In this document: in pieces, positions 39,853 through 49,085 of the stretch | How the letters are laid out: every line of letters starts with the position of its first letter | How positions within the stretch are numbered: the first letter of the stretch is position 1 | NCBI GenBank assembly: GCA_047638695.1 | Contig: JBLINY010000019.1 | Span: forward strand, 1 to 58,704 | DNA length: 58,704 bases | Origin: JAHECQ01 sp047638695 | Lineage (GTDB): Bacteria > Actinomycetota > Acidimicrobiia > Acidimicrobiales > SZUA-35 | Reading direction: 5' to 3' | Position numbers and translations under genes: made by a program | Notes under the pieces: model-generated | Database searches by the model: none | Told to the model about the DNA's origin: nothing | The model's input: only the letters and a program-made list of their open reading frames with translations

Positions 39853-40377
39853 TCAAGACGAGAGCTGGGCTGTGGCGAGACGCTTGGTGATGTCAGAACA
39901 CTCGACACATACGGTGGCGGGGATCAGGCCGACCGTCATGAGTTTGGCGAAAAGACGGCAACCTAAGCAATAGCCGAGCACGCTTTCGAGGAGGGCGGCC
40001 CCGGTGATCATGAGGGCAACCGCAGTGGCGGCCTGGCCGAGCCCCATAGCGTGAAGTGTCAGCGCCGCCAGGGACAATGTCGCCCCGATCGCTTGAGCGA
40101 AACGTTTCGGTGTGCCGGCAACGACCGGTCCGGCCCTGCCCGTGAGGCGCTCGGTCGTTGGTGTCACGACTCGAGTGACGATCTGTGCGAGCGGACTCAT
40201 GGTCGGGCCGGCAAGCACTCGAGCGATGAACCCGAAGGCGATAGCAGCCATGAGCCAGCCCCACGAGGTGATGGCGTACCCCACGGTGAGGATGACGACG
40301 CCGGTCGCAACCTGTCGAGCTGAGTGCTCGTTGACGGTGGCCGGGAACGAGAGGGCGACTCGAATGGGTTGTGACAT
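39853..40377 (-). CDS. DUF4395 membrane protein
   Basis: A 174-residue integral membrane protein of the DUF4395 family. VNEHSARQVATGVVILTVGY near the start and the C-terminal ALLESVLGYCLGCRLFAKLM, with its paired Cys (CLGC), are the family's conserved parts. About four membrane helices are predicted, in two hairpins (about 22-58 and 90-145). The Cys pair has led to proposals of a redox role near thioredoxin-type genes; none is adjacent here. The ATG at 40377 follows the normal family N terminus. It lies upstream of the regulator remnant on the same strand; the 115-bp gap behind it to the EamA gene holds no recognisable feature apart from AT-rich bases that could be a promoter. Confidence 0.83.
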   Translation of the reverse strand: MSQPIRVALSFPATVNEHSARQVATGVVILTVGYAITSWGWLMAAIAFGFIARVLAGPTMSPLAQIVTRVVTPTTERLTGRAGPVVAGTPKRFAQAIGATLSLAALTLHAMGLGQAATAVALMITGAALLESVLGYCLGCRLFAKLMTVGLIPATVCVECSDITKRLATAQLSS

Positions 40378-40492
40378 GGTCTGAGTATAAACCCGACAAT
40401 GTCGATCAACATTAAGGTATTTCGCGATTCAACTCACGAGCTGACGGCTCACTCGGTGACTGAGTCAGGCCGATTCGGACCAGTCGAGCTGA

Positions 40493-41383
40493 TCAACCGA
40501 GCATGATCACCGAGGCAATGCCGGCGACGACGAGGGCACTGGCAGCGTATTCGTGCGGAGTGTGACGCTCCTTCAGCCAAACGACGGAGATGACGAACGC
40601 AAGCACGATTTCGATCTGGCCAAGTGTTCGAACTTTGGCCGCGTTGGTCAGCGTCATGGCAAGCGCCCAGCCGGCCGACCCACAGAGACTGAACAATCCA
40701 ACGATCCAGGCCGACCGCCATGCGGCAATGACTGCCCGCGGAGACTGTGGCTCGATCGCACTAAGGATCACACCATTCAGTACGGTTTGGAAGGCCAGCA
40801 TTACTGTGAGGGTGACGATGGCGCGAGGCCATGCGGCGCCGTCCATGGTCGACGCCGCGCCGCGTATGCACACGGCCGAAACGGCGAACAGTCCGCCGGC
40901 CAGGGCTCCCATGCCAGCGGCCGGATCGGCGATTCCACTCATGACCGAGCGGAGGCCACTTGGAGTAGCCAACCAGACGACACCCACCATGCACACGACA
41001 ACCCCAACCCAGCCGAGCGGCCGCAGCGGTTCGCCCAACAGGAGGGCCGAGATGAGGGCAACCTGCACGACCTCGGTCTTCGAGAACACGTTGCCGATGG
41101 CGAAGTCTCGGAGCTCGAAGGCTTTGAGAAGGGCCACCGTGCCCAAGATCTGGGCCGTTCCGCCGCCCAGCACAAAAGGCCAAAAGTCACCCCCTGGCCG
41201 CGGTAACTCGCCCCGTACCAAAGCGGTTCCCAGCAAAGCCACGACAGCGAACGGCAAGCCATACGCAAACCGGACGTAGCCGGCGGCCGCTAGCGACAAG
41301 ACGTCGCGGACCTGATGTTGACGAGCTGTCCGCAGGATCTGAAAAGTTGCAGCGGCCAGCGTTACTGGAATCCAAAGGGGCAC
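40493..41383 (-). CDS. EamA/DMT family transporter
   Basis: A 296-residue membrane protein with about ten hydrophobic helices in two EamA-like halves, as in drug/metabolite transporters of the DMT superfamily. GGTAQILGTVALLKAFELRDFAIGNVFSKTEVVQVALISALLLGEPL in the first half and QIEIVLAFVISVVWLKERHTPHEYAASALVVAG in the second are the repeated family signatures (long loop, helix, L(G/K)E). Such proteins export or import amino acids, nucleosides or other metabolites; the direction and substrate cannot be assigned. Start ATG 41383. A PfkB kinase follows on the same strand upstream (117-bp gap), but no link is evident. Confidence 0.87.
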   Translation of the reverse strand: MPLWIPVTLAAATFQILRTARQHQVRDVLSLAAAGYVRFAYGLPFAVVALLGTALVRGELPRPGGDFWPFVLGGGTAQILGTVALLKAFELRDFAIGNVFSKTEVVQVALISALLLGEPLRPLGWVGVVVCMVGVVWLATPSGLRSVMSGIADPAAGMGALAGGLFAVSAVCIRGAASTMDGAAWPRAIVTLTVMLAFQTVLNGVILSAIEPQSPRAVIAAWRSAWIVGLFSLCGSAGWALAMTLTNAAKVRTLGQIEIVLAFVISVVWLKERHTPHEYAASALVVAGIASVIMLG

Positions 41384-41455
41384 GAGCAGACCAGGCGACC
41401 GTTTTCAGTTGGCAGCGGAGTTGTCGCCAGCCCCGGGATTCCGCTTGCCAGCGTC

Positions 41456-41485
41456 CGATTTTTGAAGCCCCGATTTTTGAAGTCC
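41456..41485. repeat. 15-bp tandem duplication
   Basis: CGATTTTTGAAGCCC (41456-41470) is directly followed by CGATTTTTGAAGTCC (41471-41485), 14 of 15 identical. It lies 14 bp beyond the stop of the PfkB kinase (41500) in the gap to the EamA gene. The T5 runs could also act as weak termination signals. Confidence 0.8.
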
Positions 41486-41499
41486 CGCCATGTCCGGAA

Positions 41500-42432
41500 T
41501 CAACGCGAGGCCAAGATGGCGGTGAGCCGTTCGTCTCCGGCTGGTCGCGCCCCGGGGTGTTCGATGACCCAGGCGGCAACGGTGGTCGCGAAACGAGCGG
41601 CGTCAACTGCCGATCCATGTTCGAGGTAATGGGCCAGAAAACCGCCGGCGAAAGAATCGCCAGCTCCCGTGGCGTCGACCAGGTTGTTCGTGGCCGGCGG
41701 GATGTGATGGACCTCGTCATCGAGCAGCACAAGCGCGCCGTCGGCATCGAGCTTCAAGATGATGAGGGCTGTCGGGTAGATCACCGCCAGAGCTCGCGCC
41801 ATCTCGGGAGGGTCGGTCAGGCCGGTGAGCTTGGCCCCCTCCTCTTTGTTCGGGAGGAACATGTCGATGTCGAGGCCCCGCGTTGACTCCAGAAAGGTCT
41901 CGACGCCCATCTCCTCGATCATCTGGAATGAACCGGGATCGAGCGACAGCGACGCCCCTGCATTCTGGGCTAGGCGGGCAGCTTCCTGTACTGCTGACCG
42001 CGGGGGATCGGTGAAGAATGACCAGGCGGTGAGATGAAGGTGCCGGCTCGCCTGGAGTAGTGGCCGAGGTAGCTCGGATGCCAGGAGGAAGAAGTCGGCT
42101 CCGTGGCCCGACACCATCGATCGCTCGCCGGTGTGGTCGACGAAGACGGCGACCGAACCGGTGAGGTGGTCATCGGTTTCGACGAGATGGGCATGGATCC
42201 CCTCGCTGGCCAAATTCTCGCGGGCTAGTTGTCCGAACCGATCTCGACCGACCTTGCCCACGAAATTGGTTGGGAGGCCACAACGGTTGGCCCAAACCGC
42301 AACGTTGGCCGCACTTCCGCCTGGCATTAGTGCAACTTCGCCAAAGGTGTCGCCACCCTGGAGAAGCTCGGAATTTGTTCGGATCAGCATGTCCCAGGCG
42401 AAGTCGCCAACGACGGTCAGCTCACGTGTCAC
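41500..42432 (-). CDS. PfkB family carbohydrate kinase
   Basis: A 310-residue ribokinase-like sugar kinase. The first PfkB signature is GGSAANVAVWANRCG (about residues 37-51), next to GKVGRDRFG. The second, DATGAGDSFAGGFLAHYL (about residues 252-269), holds the catalytic Asp and anion hole. FLPNKEEGAKLTG and IILKLDADGALVL are further family marks. It phosphorylates a sugar or nucleoside with ATP in the cytosol; the substrate is not determined. Start ATG 42432 with family N terminus. The 148-bp gap upstream to the GDYXXLXY gene has an imperfect hairpin around GGCCGACC/GGTCCGGCC but nothing else clear. Confidence 0.9.
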   Translation of the reverse strand: MTRELTVVGDFAWDMLIRTNSELLQGGDTFGEVALMPGGSAANVAVWANRCGLPTNFVGKVGRDRFGQLARENLASEGIHAHLVETDDHLTGSVAVFVDHTGERSMVSGHGADFFLLASELPRPLLQASRHLHLTAWSFFTDPPRSAVQEAARLAQNAGASLSLDPGSFQMIEEMGVETFLESTRGLDIDMFLPNKEEGAKLTGLTDPPEMARALAVIYPTALIILKLDADGALVLLDDEVHHIPPATNNLVDATGAGDSFAGGFLAHYLEHGSAVDAARFATTVAAWVIEHPGARPAGDERLTAILASR

Positions 42433-42580
42433 CGGCCGACCTTACTGCGGTCCGGCCGATGACGAAATGAACGTAGGGCTAGGTGTTCTCCGCAGCGTGT
42501 CTCGCTGTCCAGGCCTCGCCGAGCGGAAGTAGGTCTCTTCGACGAAGTTGGGTGTCCTGCCATCGAACGCGACCGCAGCG

Positions 42581-43048
42581 TCACTCCAGCTCGATGGCCG
42601 TGAGTATGGAGCGGCAGCCGCCCGTGGTCTTGACGATCCCTACCATGTTGGCGAGATCGCGCTCCAGCCGGCCACCGTCTTCGGACGTCACAAAATACTG
42701 CTCCAGGCTGGGTAGGCGCACAGTTTGCCGGGAGTCAACTTCGCCTCGAATACACGATTCGTTCGGAGCGAGGTCTGGACGGCTCGTCGTAGCCCGTGAT
42801 GGTCGGGCCGGACGAGAATCATCAAACACCACGAAGACAGCGTCGCCCCGTTCAAGGTTGGTGGGAACACCAACGTCTATGTCATATGTGAGATCCACAT
42901 AGTTGCCGCGAAAAAGGGACAACGGATCCACCGGCTGCATCTGGAGGGCGACGTCTTCTCCCGTCAGCCTAATCCAGAGCGGCTCGGCCAGTGCCATGAA
43001 CATCGCGCATACAGCGACAGCGATCGCGATGAGATGTCGCCGAGTCAT
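42581..43048 (-). CDS. GDYXXLXY-domain membrane-anchored protein
   Basis: A 155-residue protein with an N-terminal membrane helix (about residues 5-23) and an outer domain. PLSLFRGNYVDLTYDI is the family's GDYXXLXY motif in the variant form GNYVDLTY. Such proteins usually partner DUF2157 or DUF4401 membrane proteins; here the ATG overlaps the stop of a DUF2157 gene by ATGA (43045-43048), confirming the pairing. Two Cys (ESCIRGE, GGCRSIL) may form a disulfide outside the cell. Function of the pair is unknown; a role at the cell envelope is inferred from topology only. Confidence 0.83.
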   Translation of the reverse strand: MTRRHLIAIAVAVCAMFMALAEPLWIRLTGEDVALQMQPVDPLSLFRGNYVDLTYDIDVGVPTNLERGDAVFVVFDDSRPARPSRATTSRPDLAPNESCIRGEVDSRQTVRLPSLEQYFVTSEDGGRLERDLANMVGIVKTTGGCRSILTAIELE

Positions 43049-44256
43049 GCTACGACCCTCTCAGAAACCTCGGAGGTTACTTCACGGCGCTTCCGTTCCA
43101 GGAAGATGGCGCCGCCTACCAACAAGAGCCCGCCCACAATCACGGCCAGAGATGTCGGAAGAGCTCCGGCGATCCGACCAATGTAAAGACCGAAGAGAAG
43201 CACACTCACTGTCGCGAACCCCACATTGACCATGGTTCGATTCTCAAACTGGTGGCCCGCAACGATCGTTGCTACCGACAACCCGAACATAACGAAGGTG
43301 TAGGCACCGAACAGTGCCTCTGAGTCGGCGAACGCATTCCCAAGCCAGGGCACCGTCGTGCCGTCGACAAGATGATCGCGATCCGACACCTGTGGCAAAA
43401 GAGCCAGCAGCAACGCGCCGACTGCTGCAAGGCCGACGCCCAGCAGCGGGATGGGTTGACGCCACCAGGACGCGCCGACGAGCTCGATCGCTAGCAACAA
43501 GACCACAAGGTGGAAAAGCCGTCCATCGATCTGGAAGATCCACGCGAAAGCGGCTGGGTGAAAGGTCGACACCGTGAGCGGGGCGGCCACGAAGGTAGCG
43601 CCAAAGGCTTGGCTGGGCTTTTTGAGCCAATCGAATTCGGTCGCTTGCACCAATGTTGCGATTGCAACCAATGCCAAACCAACTACGGGGAGAAGCGGAC
43701 GGATACTGCCAGGCGCCCACAAGAACTCTCCCTGCTCGAAGAATTGTGAGGTTGGCTTGGAGATCCAGCCCAGGGTCAGGATGCCCAATGCAACAGCTAG
43801 CCATCCCTGAGCCGACGACGGCGACGCCCATCCCATAGCCAGCGTTGCGGTCATCCAAAGCAGCGTGCCTTGCCAGAGATTCAGCGGAAGGTTGAATACT
43901 TGGCCCACCAGGAAGATGTTCGCACCAACCGCGATTGAAGACAGAAACCACAGCCCCCGCGCTGTGGTGTGAAGTCGTTGGCGGTCGCACAAGGCTGCCC
44001 CAGCAACGGTCAGAAAATAGACCAAAAACAGGAGTAGCAGGCGGCGAAGGGGGGCACTCTGATCCCACTGACCGGCGATGAAGAGCAGCAGACCGCCGCC
44101 AACAAGCAACGCCCCGATCGAGACCAGGACCCAAATGATCTTGTTTGCCCTTTCAGGGTCGTCGTGCGAAGCGAGGGATGTCCGAAGCCGACTGGCGTGT
44201 GCGGAGTCGATCTCACCTGACCGTTCCCACATCGCCAGCGCTTCGGATGCGTCCAT
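43045..44256 (-). CDS. DUF2157 multi-pass membrane protein
   Basis: A 403-residue protein with a cytosolic N-terminal domain (about residues 1-45: EALAMWERSGEIDSAHASRL, the DUF2157 region) and roughly eleven membrane segments to the C-terminal basic tail. The helix start KIIWVLVSIGALLVGGGLLLFIA is characteristic. ATG 44256 was chosen over an upstream in-frame TTG at 44334; the extra 26 residues look non-coding. It is coupled to the GDYXXLXY protein by an ATGA overlap. No catalytic residues are recognised. Relatives occur in diverse bacteria with unknown function. Confidence 0.82.
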   Translation of the reverse strand: MDASEALAMWERSGEIDSAHASRLRTSLASHDDPERANKIIWVLVSIGALLVGGGLLLFIAGQWDQSAPLRRLLLLFLVYFLTVAGAALCDRQRLHTTARGLWFLSSIAVGANIFLVGQVFNLPLNLWQGTLLWMTATLAMGWASPSSAQGWLAVALGILTLGWISKPTSQFFEQGEFLWAPGSIRPLLPVVGLALVAIATLVQATEFDWLKKPSQAFGATFVAAPLTVSTFHPAAFAWIFQIDGRLFHLVVLLLAIELVGASWWRQPIPLLGVGLAAVGALLLALLPQVSDRDHLVDGTTVPWLGNAFADSEALFGAYTFVMFGLSVATIVAGHQFENRTMVNVGFATVSVLLFGLYIGRIAGALPTSLAVIVGGLLLVGGAIFLERKRREVTSEVSERVVA

Positions 44257-44418
44257 GGACTCAAATCTAGGTCCTGCTACGCGCTCGGTCTGTAGTGACT
44301 TGCCCCCAACATCCTCTGGGGTCGAGTCCCTCAACCACGTTTTGCTGGATTCTGCGGGCGCCCCTTCCGAACTTTAAACGTTGGACAGCTACCGCTTCTG
44401 ATGAACGTGAACATGTGC

Positions 44419-44946
44419 TCAGTTCCGTCGACGAGGGGGAGTGGCGAACGGAACGAACCGCGGCGTGCTGGCTGCGTAGTCGCGGTAGTCGGGGTAGGCC
44501 TTCATCAGCTGACCCTCTTCCCAACGCGCCTTTACCGAAAAGAAGGCGATCGTTGTCGTTGCCATGGCAAGAGTGAAGACGCTGCCCGATCGCAGCGTGA
44601 TTCCGACGACGATGGCCAACACACCGGTATAAATCGGATGCCGGACGAACCGATAGAGGCCGGCCGTTGTCAGACGCCCATGAGGCGACGGCACGGGTGT
44701 TGGTGTGAGGGCTCGGCCCAGATTCAGGCTGGCCATAGCCAGCACAACGACCCCGGCCAGAAACACGAGCGAGCCGACGAGTCGGAACCATGTCGGGGTA
44801 GGCCAGTCGTCGCGGCCGGGCAAAAGCACAAGTGCAATCAGCAGAACGGCTTGAGCCGCGACGAAACTCCAGCCTCGGTGGCTGTCCTTCACCCGGTCCC
44901 CGAACATCGGTACATCGGCAAAGACTATCGACACCGTCTGGAGCAT
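44419..44946 (-). CDS. ICMT/phospholipid-methyltransferase-like membrane protein
   Basis: A 175-residue membrane methyltransferase of the isoprenylcysteine/phospholipid methyltransferase type. After about three helices (about 30-45, 55-72, 100-130) the SAM-binding element GLYRFVRHPIYTGVL appears, and the C-terminal ARWEEGQLMKAYPDYRDY matches the family's (E)-E-x-x-L-x-x-x-(F/Y)-x-x-(Y) signature. The lipid or small-molecule acceptor is unknown. ATG 44946 was used; ATG 44907 would drop 13 residues. It is divergent from the class II aldolase (49-bp gap); the 162-bp gap to the DUF2157 gene holds no clear feature. Confidence 0.85.
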   Translation of the reverse strand: MLQTVSIVFADVPMFGDRVKDSHRGWSFVAAQAVLLIALVLLPGRDDWPTPTWFRLVGSLVFLAGVVVLAMASLNLGRALTPTPVPSPHGRLTTAGLYRFVRHPIYTGVLAIVVGITLRSGSVFTLAMATTTIAFFSVKARWEEGQLMKAYPDYRDYAASTPRFVPFATPPRRRN

Positions 44947-44995
44947 CGCGGGCGACAGTCTCGCTCAGGTCCGACTCGGGCAGTACCGTTTGCTC

Positions 44996-45796
44996 ATGAC
45001 TGATCTTGAAACCCCGCCCACCGCCATCGCTCTCGATGCCATGGGTATTGCCGGTCCACAGTCGTCGGACGACTTCGAGACCGAGCGGCTGCATCGCAAG
45101 CAGCGACTGGCGGCCGGACTGCGGACCCTCGGCAACCTCCGACTGGCTGAGGGCGTTGCCGGGCACGTGACCGTGAGGGATCCGGAGTTCCCCGAGCGGT
45201 TCTGGGTGAACCCGTTCGGCAAGAATTTCCAGCTGATGAAGGTGTCCGACCTGATCTGTGTCGATGAGACGGGCGAGGTCGTTGTTGGTGACCAACCGGT
45301 GAATACCGCGGCGTTCGCCATCCACTCGTCGATCCACAAGGCGCGGCCCGACGTGATGGCGGCCGCCCATTGCCACTCGATGTACGGCCGTACCTTCTCG
45401 GCGATGGGCAAGCCGATCAAGATGATCAGTCAGGATGCCACTGCGTTCTACAACGATGTCGCCCTGCACGCTGACGGCGGCGGAGCTGTGGTGCTCGACC
45501 CCAATGACGGCGCCCTGATGGCGAAGAGCCTGGGTGACAAGAAGGCGCTGATCCACCAGAACCACGGCCTTGTCACTACAGGAGGATCGGTTGATGCCGC
45601 TATCTGGTGGTTCGTCGCCCTCGACCGCTGCTGTCAGAGCCAGTTAATTGCCGAGGCAGCCGGCCAGCCCATCGAGGTTTCTGACGAGCTGGCCCGCGCC
45701 GGTTATGAACAACAGGGCTTCGATCTCGCCGGCTGGTTCCAATTCCAACCGTGGTGGGAACTGCTTCTCGAAACCCAACCCGAATTCCTGGACTAG
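44996..45796 (+). CDS. class II aldolase/adducin family protein
   Basis: A 266-residue protein of the fuculose-phosphate aldolase/adducin family. Zinc-binding His residues are seen in AAAHCHSMYGRTFSA (HxH near residue 124) and HQNHGLVTTGG (near residue 188). GVAGHVTVRDPE is the N-terminal segment of the fold. Relatives act as aldolases, epimerases or decarboxylases on phosphorylated or free sugars and 3-hydroxyacids; the larger, non-phosphorylated subgroup to which this belongs has few characterised members. ATG 44996 was preferred over the TTG at 44990. It is convergent with trpB2 (17-bp gap). Confidence 0.87.
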   Translation: MTDLETPPTAIALDAMGIAGPQSSDDFETERLHRKQRLAAGLRTLGNLRLAEGVAGHVTVRDPEFPERFWVNPFGKNFQLMKVSDLICVDETGEVVVGDQPVNTAAFAIHSSIHKARPDVMAAAHCHSMYGRTFSAMGKPIKMISQDATAFYNDVALHADGGGAVVLDPNDGALMAKSLGDKKALIHQNHGLVTTGGSVDAAIWWFVALDRCCQSQLIAEAAGQPIEVSDELARAGYEQQGFDLAGWFQFQPWWELLLETQPEFLD

Positions 45797-45813
45797 CGGC
45801 GGGCCGGCTGTGA

Positions 45814-47178
45814 TCAGGCGATGACGGGGACGCTCGCCATGGCCTCGGCCATCTCGCTTTCGCTGAGCTCGATATCGACCATTTCTCCGCTGAGGTACTG
45901 CTCGTAGCTCGCGAGGTCGAGGTGGCCATGCCCGCACAGAGCGGTGAGAATCACTTTCTCTTCACCCGATTCTTTGCATGCCAGTGCCTCGCGGATCGCA
46001 GCGGCGATGGCATGTGAAGGTTCGGGCGCTGGCACGATGCCCTCGGTCTGAGCGAACTGCACCGCACCGGCGAAACACTCGCGCTGAGGAATCGAGATCG
46101 CCTCAACCAGACCGAGCTCATAGATGTGCGAAACAAGCGGGGCCATGCCGTGATAGCGCAGGCCCCCGGCGTGAATCGGCTCAGGGATGAAGGAATGGCC
46201 GAGCGTGTGCATCTTCATCAGCGGCGTCATCCCGGCCGTGTCGCCGAAGTCGTAGCGGTATTCGCCCTTGGTGAGGGTCGGGCACGCTGCTGGCTCGACG
46301 CAACGAATGGTCGGGTTCATGTTGCCGGCCATCTTTTCCCGAAGGAAGGGGAACGACAGCCCACCGAAGTTCGAGCCGCCACCTGTGCAGCCAACGAGTA
46401 CGTCGGGTGTCTCGCCCACTTTCGCTAGCTGCAGCAGCGTCTCTTCACCGATAATGGTCTGGTGCATCAGCACATGATTCAGGACGCTGCCGAGCGCGTA
46501 GCGAACCTCAGGGTTCGGAGCGGCCTGGCTGACGGCCTCGGAGATGGCGATGCCAAGAGAGCCGGGATGATCCGGATTATCGGCCAGCAGTGAGCGTCCA
46601 AAGTCGGTGACTTCGGAGGGACTCGGGTGAACTGTGGCGCCCCAGATCTCCATCATCGTCTTGCGATAGGGCTTGAGCCGGTAGGACGCTGCGACCTGCC
46701 AGACCTCGCACTCCATGTCGAACTGCGCACATGCGAAGGCCAGCGCAGAACCCCACTGGCCGGCTCCCGTCTCGGTGGTGAGCTTCTTGATGCCGGCCTT
46801 GGCGTTGTAATACGCCTGGGGCACGGCTGTGTTCGGCTTATGCGAGCCAGCTGGGCTGACGCCTTCGTACTTGTAGAAGATCTTTGCCGGGGTATCAAGC
46901 AGCTTCTCGAGGCCACGGGCCCGGAACAGCGGTGACGGCCTCCAGATTCGCAGCACATCGAGCACCTCGCCGGGAATGTCGATGTAGCGCTCCTGGCTGA
47001 CCTCTTGCATGATCAGTTCCATTGGGAAAAGGGGAGCAAAATCCTCCGGGCCGGCTGGCTCGAGGGTGCCTGGATGAAGGGCAGGGGGAGGCGGCGACGG
47101 AAGGTCCGGAACGATGTTGTACCACTGGGTGGGCATCTCGGATTCGTCGAGAAGGATCTTGTGATAGTTGTCGCTCAT
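45814..47178 (-). CDS. trpB2: TrpB2-type tryptophan synthase beta chain
   Basis: A 454-residue PLP enzyme of the TrpB2 group, which makes tryptophan from indole and serine without a tight TrpA partner. It has the longer N terminus typical of TrpB2 (YNIVPDLPSPPPPALHPGT) and WRPSPLFRARGLEKLL. The PLP Lys is in PAGSHKPNTAV (about residue 113), TETGAGQWGSALA carries the catalytic Glu, and CTGGGSNFGGL is the phosphate loop. No other trp genes are near, consistent with a stand-alone or salvage role (family knowledge plus context). ATG 47178 is the family start. The gap to the carboxylesterase (62 bp) is featureless. Confidence 0.92.
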   Translation of the reverse strand: MSDNYHKILLDESEMPTQWYNIVPDLPSPPPPALHPGTLEPAGPEDFAPLFPMELIMQEVSQERYIDIPGEVLDVLRIWRPSPLFRARGLEKLLDTPAKIFYKYEGVSPAGSHKPNTAVPQAYYNAKAGIKKLTTETGAGQWGSALAFACAQFDMECEVWQVAASYRLKPYRKTMMEIWGATVHPSPSEVTDFGRSLLADNPDHPGSLGIAISEAVSQAAPNPEVRYALGSVLNHVLMHQTIIGEETLLQLAKVGETPDVLVGCTGGGSNFGGLSFPFLREKMAGNMNPTIRCVEPAACPTLTKGEYRYDFGDTAGMTPLMKMHTLGHSFIPEPIHAGGLRYHGMAPLVSHIYELGLVEAISIPQRECFAGAVQFAQTEGIVPAPEPSHAIAAAIREALACKESGEEKVILTALCGHGHLDLASYEQYLSGEMVDIELSESEMAEAMASVPVIA

Positions 47179-47241
47179 GCTGTGGCTCCGTAGCGGTTCC
47201 AGGTGTGGGACGCGTGACGGTAGCCGACCAGTGCCGAAGCG

Positions 47242-48939
47242 TCAGCGGAGCTCGGCGAGGTTGGTTCGGATGTCGAGCTCGACGTCAATCCCATCGTGGC
47301 CGAGCCGATCGATCCGTTGCCTCAGGAGGGCGAGCCCGGGCTGCGCTGGGCAAGTCTCGACTCGGGAGGTCGGACGGTCAAAGATCATGTGTTTTGGCTG
47401 ATCACCATCGAATTGTGGCCACGGTTCGAGGCCGGGAGCGTCGGGTCGGCCGGTGGCAGCGAAGGCGAACCAGCGGTCGCCCATCTCTCGAGTGAGAAGC
47501 GAGGCGCCGGGCGCTTGGGGCACAAGTGGAATCGAGGTGTCGAAGACGTGCATGATCTCGGCCCCGTGAAAGGCACCGGCTGTTTGAGAGGGTGAGGCTG
47601 GCACGGATTCGAAGAGGTAGCGGAACGTGGCGTTGTCGGCCGACGAGTGATAGTGCGACGCGTGGTCGACATGAACGCCAAACATGTGGTCGCCGACGTG
47701 GCGTTCGGCCGCGTGGTCATCGAGCGACGCAAGGCCCGGGTAAGCGGCGATCAACTTGTCGACGGCGGCGTCTGAACCGTGCGATGACCTGAACGTTGCC
47801 CAGATTCCGTCGGGGTGGACTGCTCCCGCCTCGACGATGCCGAATTCGGCCCCGGCGGGATGCACGAACGGTGCGAGAAGCGAACCTTCGTCGGCGTTGT
47901 AGCCGATCATGAGAGGCACCTGGGCGACGTTCCCTGTGCGGAACGCCGTCATCGGCGCCGCAGGTAGCACCGAGCCATCGATGTTGGGATAGAAGTGGCG
48001 TGCCAGATCGCCGTGCTTCCGGTAGCGCTCGTTGAGCTCACCGGGCTCGAGTCCGCCCAGTCGGGCGATTTGGCCCTTCTTGACACCGACGACGAGGTCG
48101 GCGAACTCGGCTCCAGCATCCAAAGCGGGTCGTAGACCAACCGACGCCTCCCGCAGCCGAAGCCAACGTCCGCTGTCACTAGGGCTTTGGGCGATTGCCT
48201 TGTGGAAGAGGCCCCTGGCTCGGGGCGACGTCATGAGATTTAGCACGGCTTGACCGCCGGCTGACTCACCGAAAATCGTGACGTTGTCGGGGTCGCCGCC
48301 GAAGTTGGAAATATTGTCGTGGACCCACTCGAGTGCCGCGATTTGGTCGAGAAGCCCGTAGTTTCCGGCGATCCCTTCTGGGGACTCTTCGCAGAGTTCG
48401 GGGTGAGCGAAGAACCCAAAGATGCCAAGCCGGTAGTTGATGCTGACCTGCACACAGCCGCGGGCTGGAAGCGTGTTGCTGGCGTAGAGGGGCTCGGCGC
48501 CCGAGCCGTCGGTGTGGTCGCCGCCGTGGATCCACACCATTACCGGGAGATCCTTGCCCTCGGTAGGCGTGCGAACATTCAAGCTGAGGCAGTCTTCTGA
48601 TTGTCTACTTCGAGTGAGCTTGAGCGCTGCTTTTAGCGCTCGTTGCCTTGTGGTGGAGAGGCCAAGCCCCTTCACCAGCTCGGCGAAGAAGAGCTCGTTG
48701 TTTTGTGCGCGTTGGTAGGCGACCGGGCCCGGTTTGCGGCAATCACGTTGGCCAGACCACGGGATAACCGGGGCGGGCGGCTTCCAGCGTCGGTCGCCGG
48801 CCGGGAGAGCGGCGAAGGGGATGCCGGTAAAGTAAGAAAGATTGCCCTTGGCTCGGAACGAGCCGCGAACGACACCGCCGGAAGTATCGGCCGCTGGGGA
48901 CGGGCGTCTCTGGTCTAGCTTCCTCGGGGTCCATTCCAT
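47242..48939 (-). CDS. type B carboxylesterase/lipase
   Basis: A 565-residue alpha/beta hydrolase of the type B carboxylesterase family. The nucleophile motif is TIFGESAGGQAV (GESAGG, about residue 238), preceded by SEDCLSLNVRTP and VMVWIHGG (oxyanion hole). FAHPELCEESPEGIAGNYGLLDQIAALEWVHDNI is the standard lead-in. GYNADEGSLL carries the acidic triad residue and GAFHGAEIMHVF the triad His. No signal peptide is present, so it is probably cytosolic. The substrate range (esters, carbamates) is broad in the family. It is divergent from the rhomboid-like gene (146-bp gap with no recognisable operator). Confidence 0.9.
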   Translation of the reverse strand: MEWTPRKLDQRRPSPAADTSGGVVRGSFRAKGNLSYFTGIPFAALPAGDRRWKPPAPVIPWSGQRDCRKPGPVAYQRAQNNELFFAELVKGLGLSTTRQRALKAALKLTRSRQSEDCLSLNVRTPTEGKDLPVMVWIHGGDHTDGSGAEPLYASNTLPARGCVQVSINYRLGIFGFFAHPELCEESPEGIAGNYGLLDQIAALEWVHDNISNFGGDPDNVTIFGESAGGQAVLNLMTSPRARGLFHKAIAQSPSDSGRWLRLREASVGLRPALDAGAEFADLVVGVKKGQIARLGGLEPGELNERYRKHGDLARHFYPNIDGSVLPAAPMTAFRTGNVAQVPLMIGYNADEGSLLAPFVHPAGAEFGIVEAGAVHPDGIWATFRSSHGSDAAVDKLIAAYPGLASLDDHAAERHVGDHMFGVHVDHASHYHSSADNATFRYLFESVPASPSQTAGAFHGAEIMHVFDTSIPLVPQAPGASLLTREMGDRWFAFAATGRPDAPGLEPWPQFDGDQPKHMIFDRPTSRVETCPAQPGLALLRQRIDRLGHDGIDVELDIRTNLAELR

Positions 48940-49085
48940 CGGGGCGTGATCTCCTTGCAGCGGCGGTGGTGTCTGTGGTTGCGCGGACCATGGAGAGACG
49001 GCCGAGCGAGCGAATTAGTCGCGTCGAACGCGAAGTAAACGGAGGCTCCTGACTCTTCGGGCCCGCACGCGGTATTTTGTGCAGC

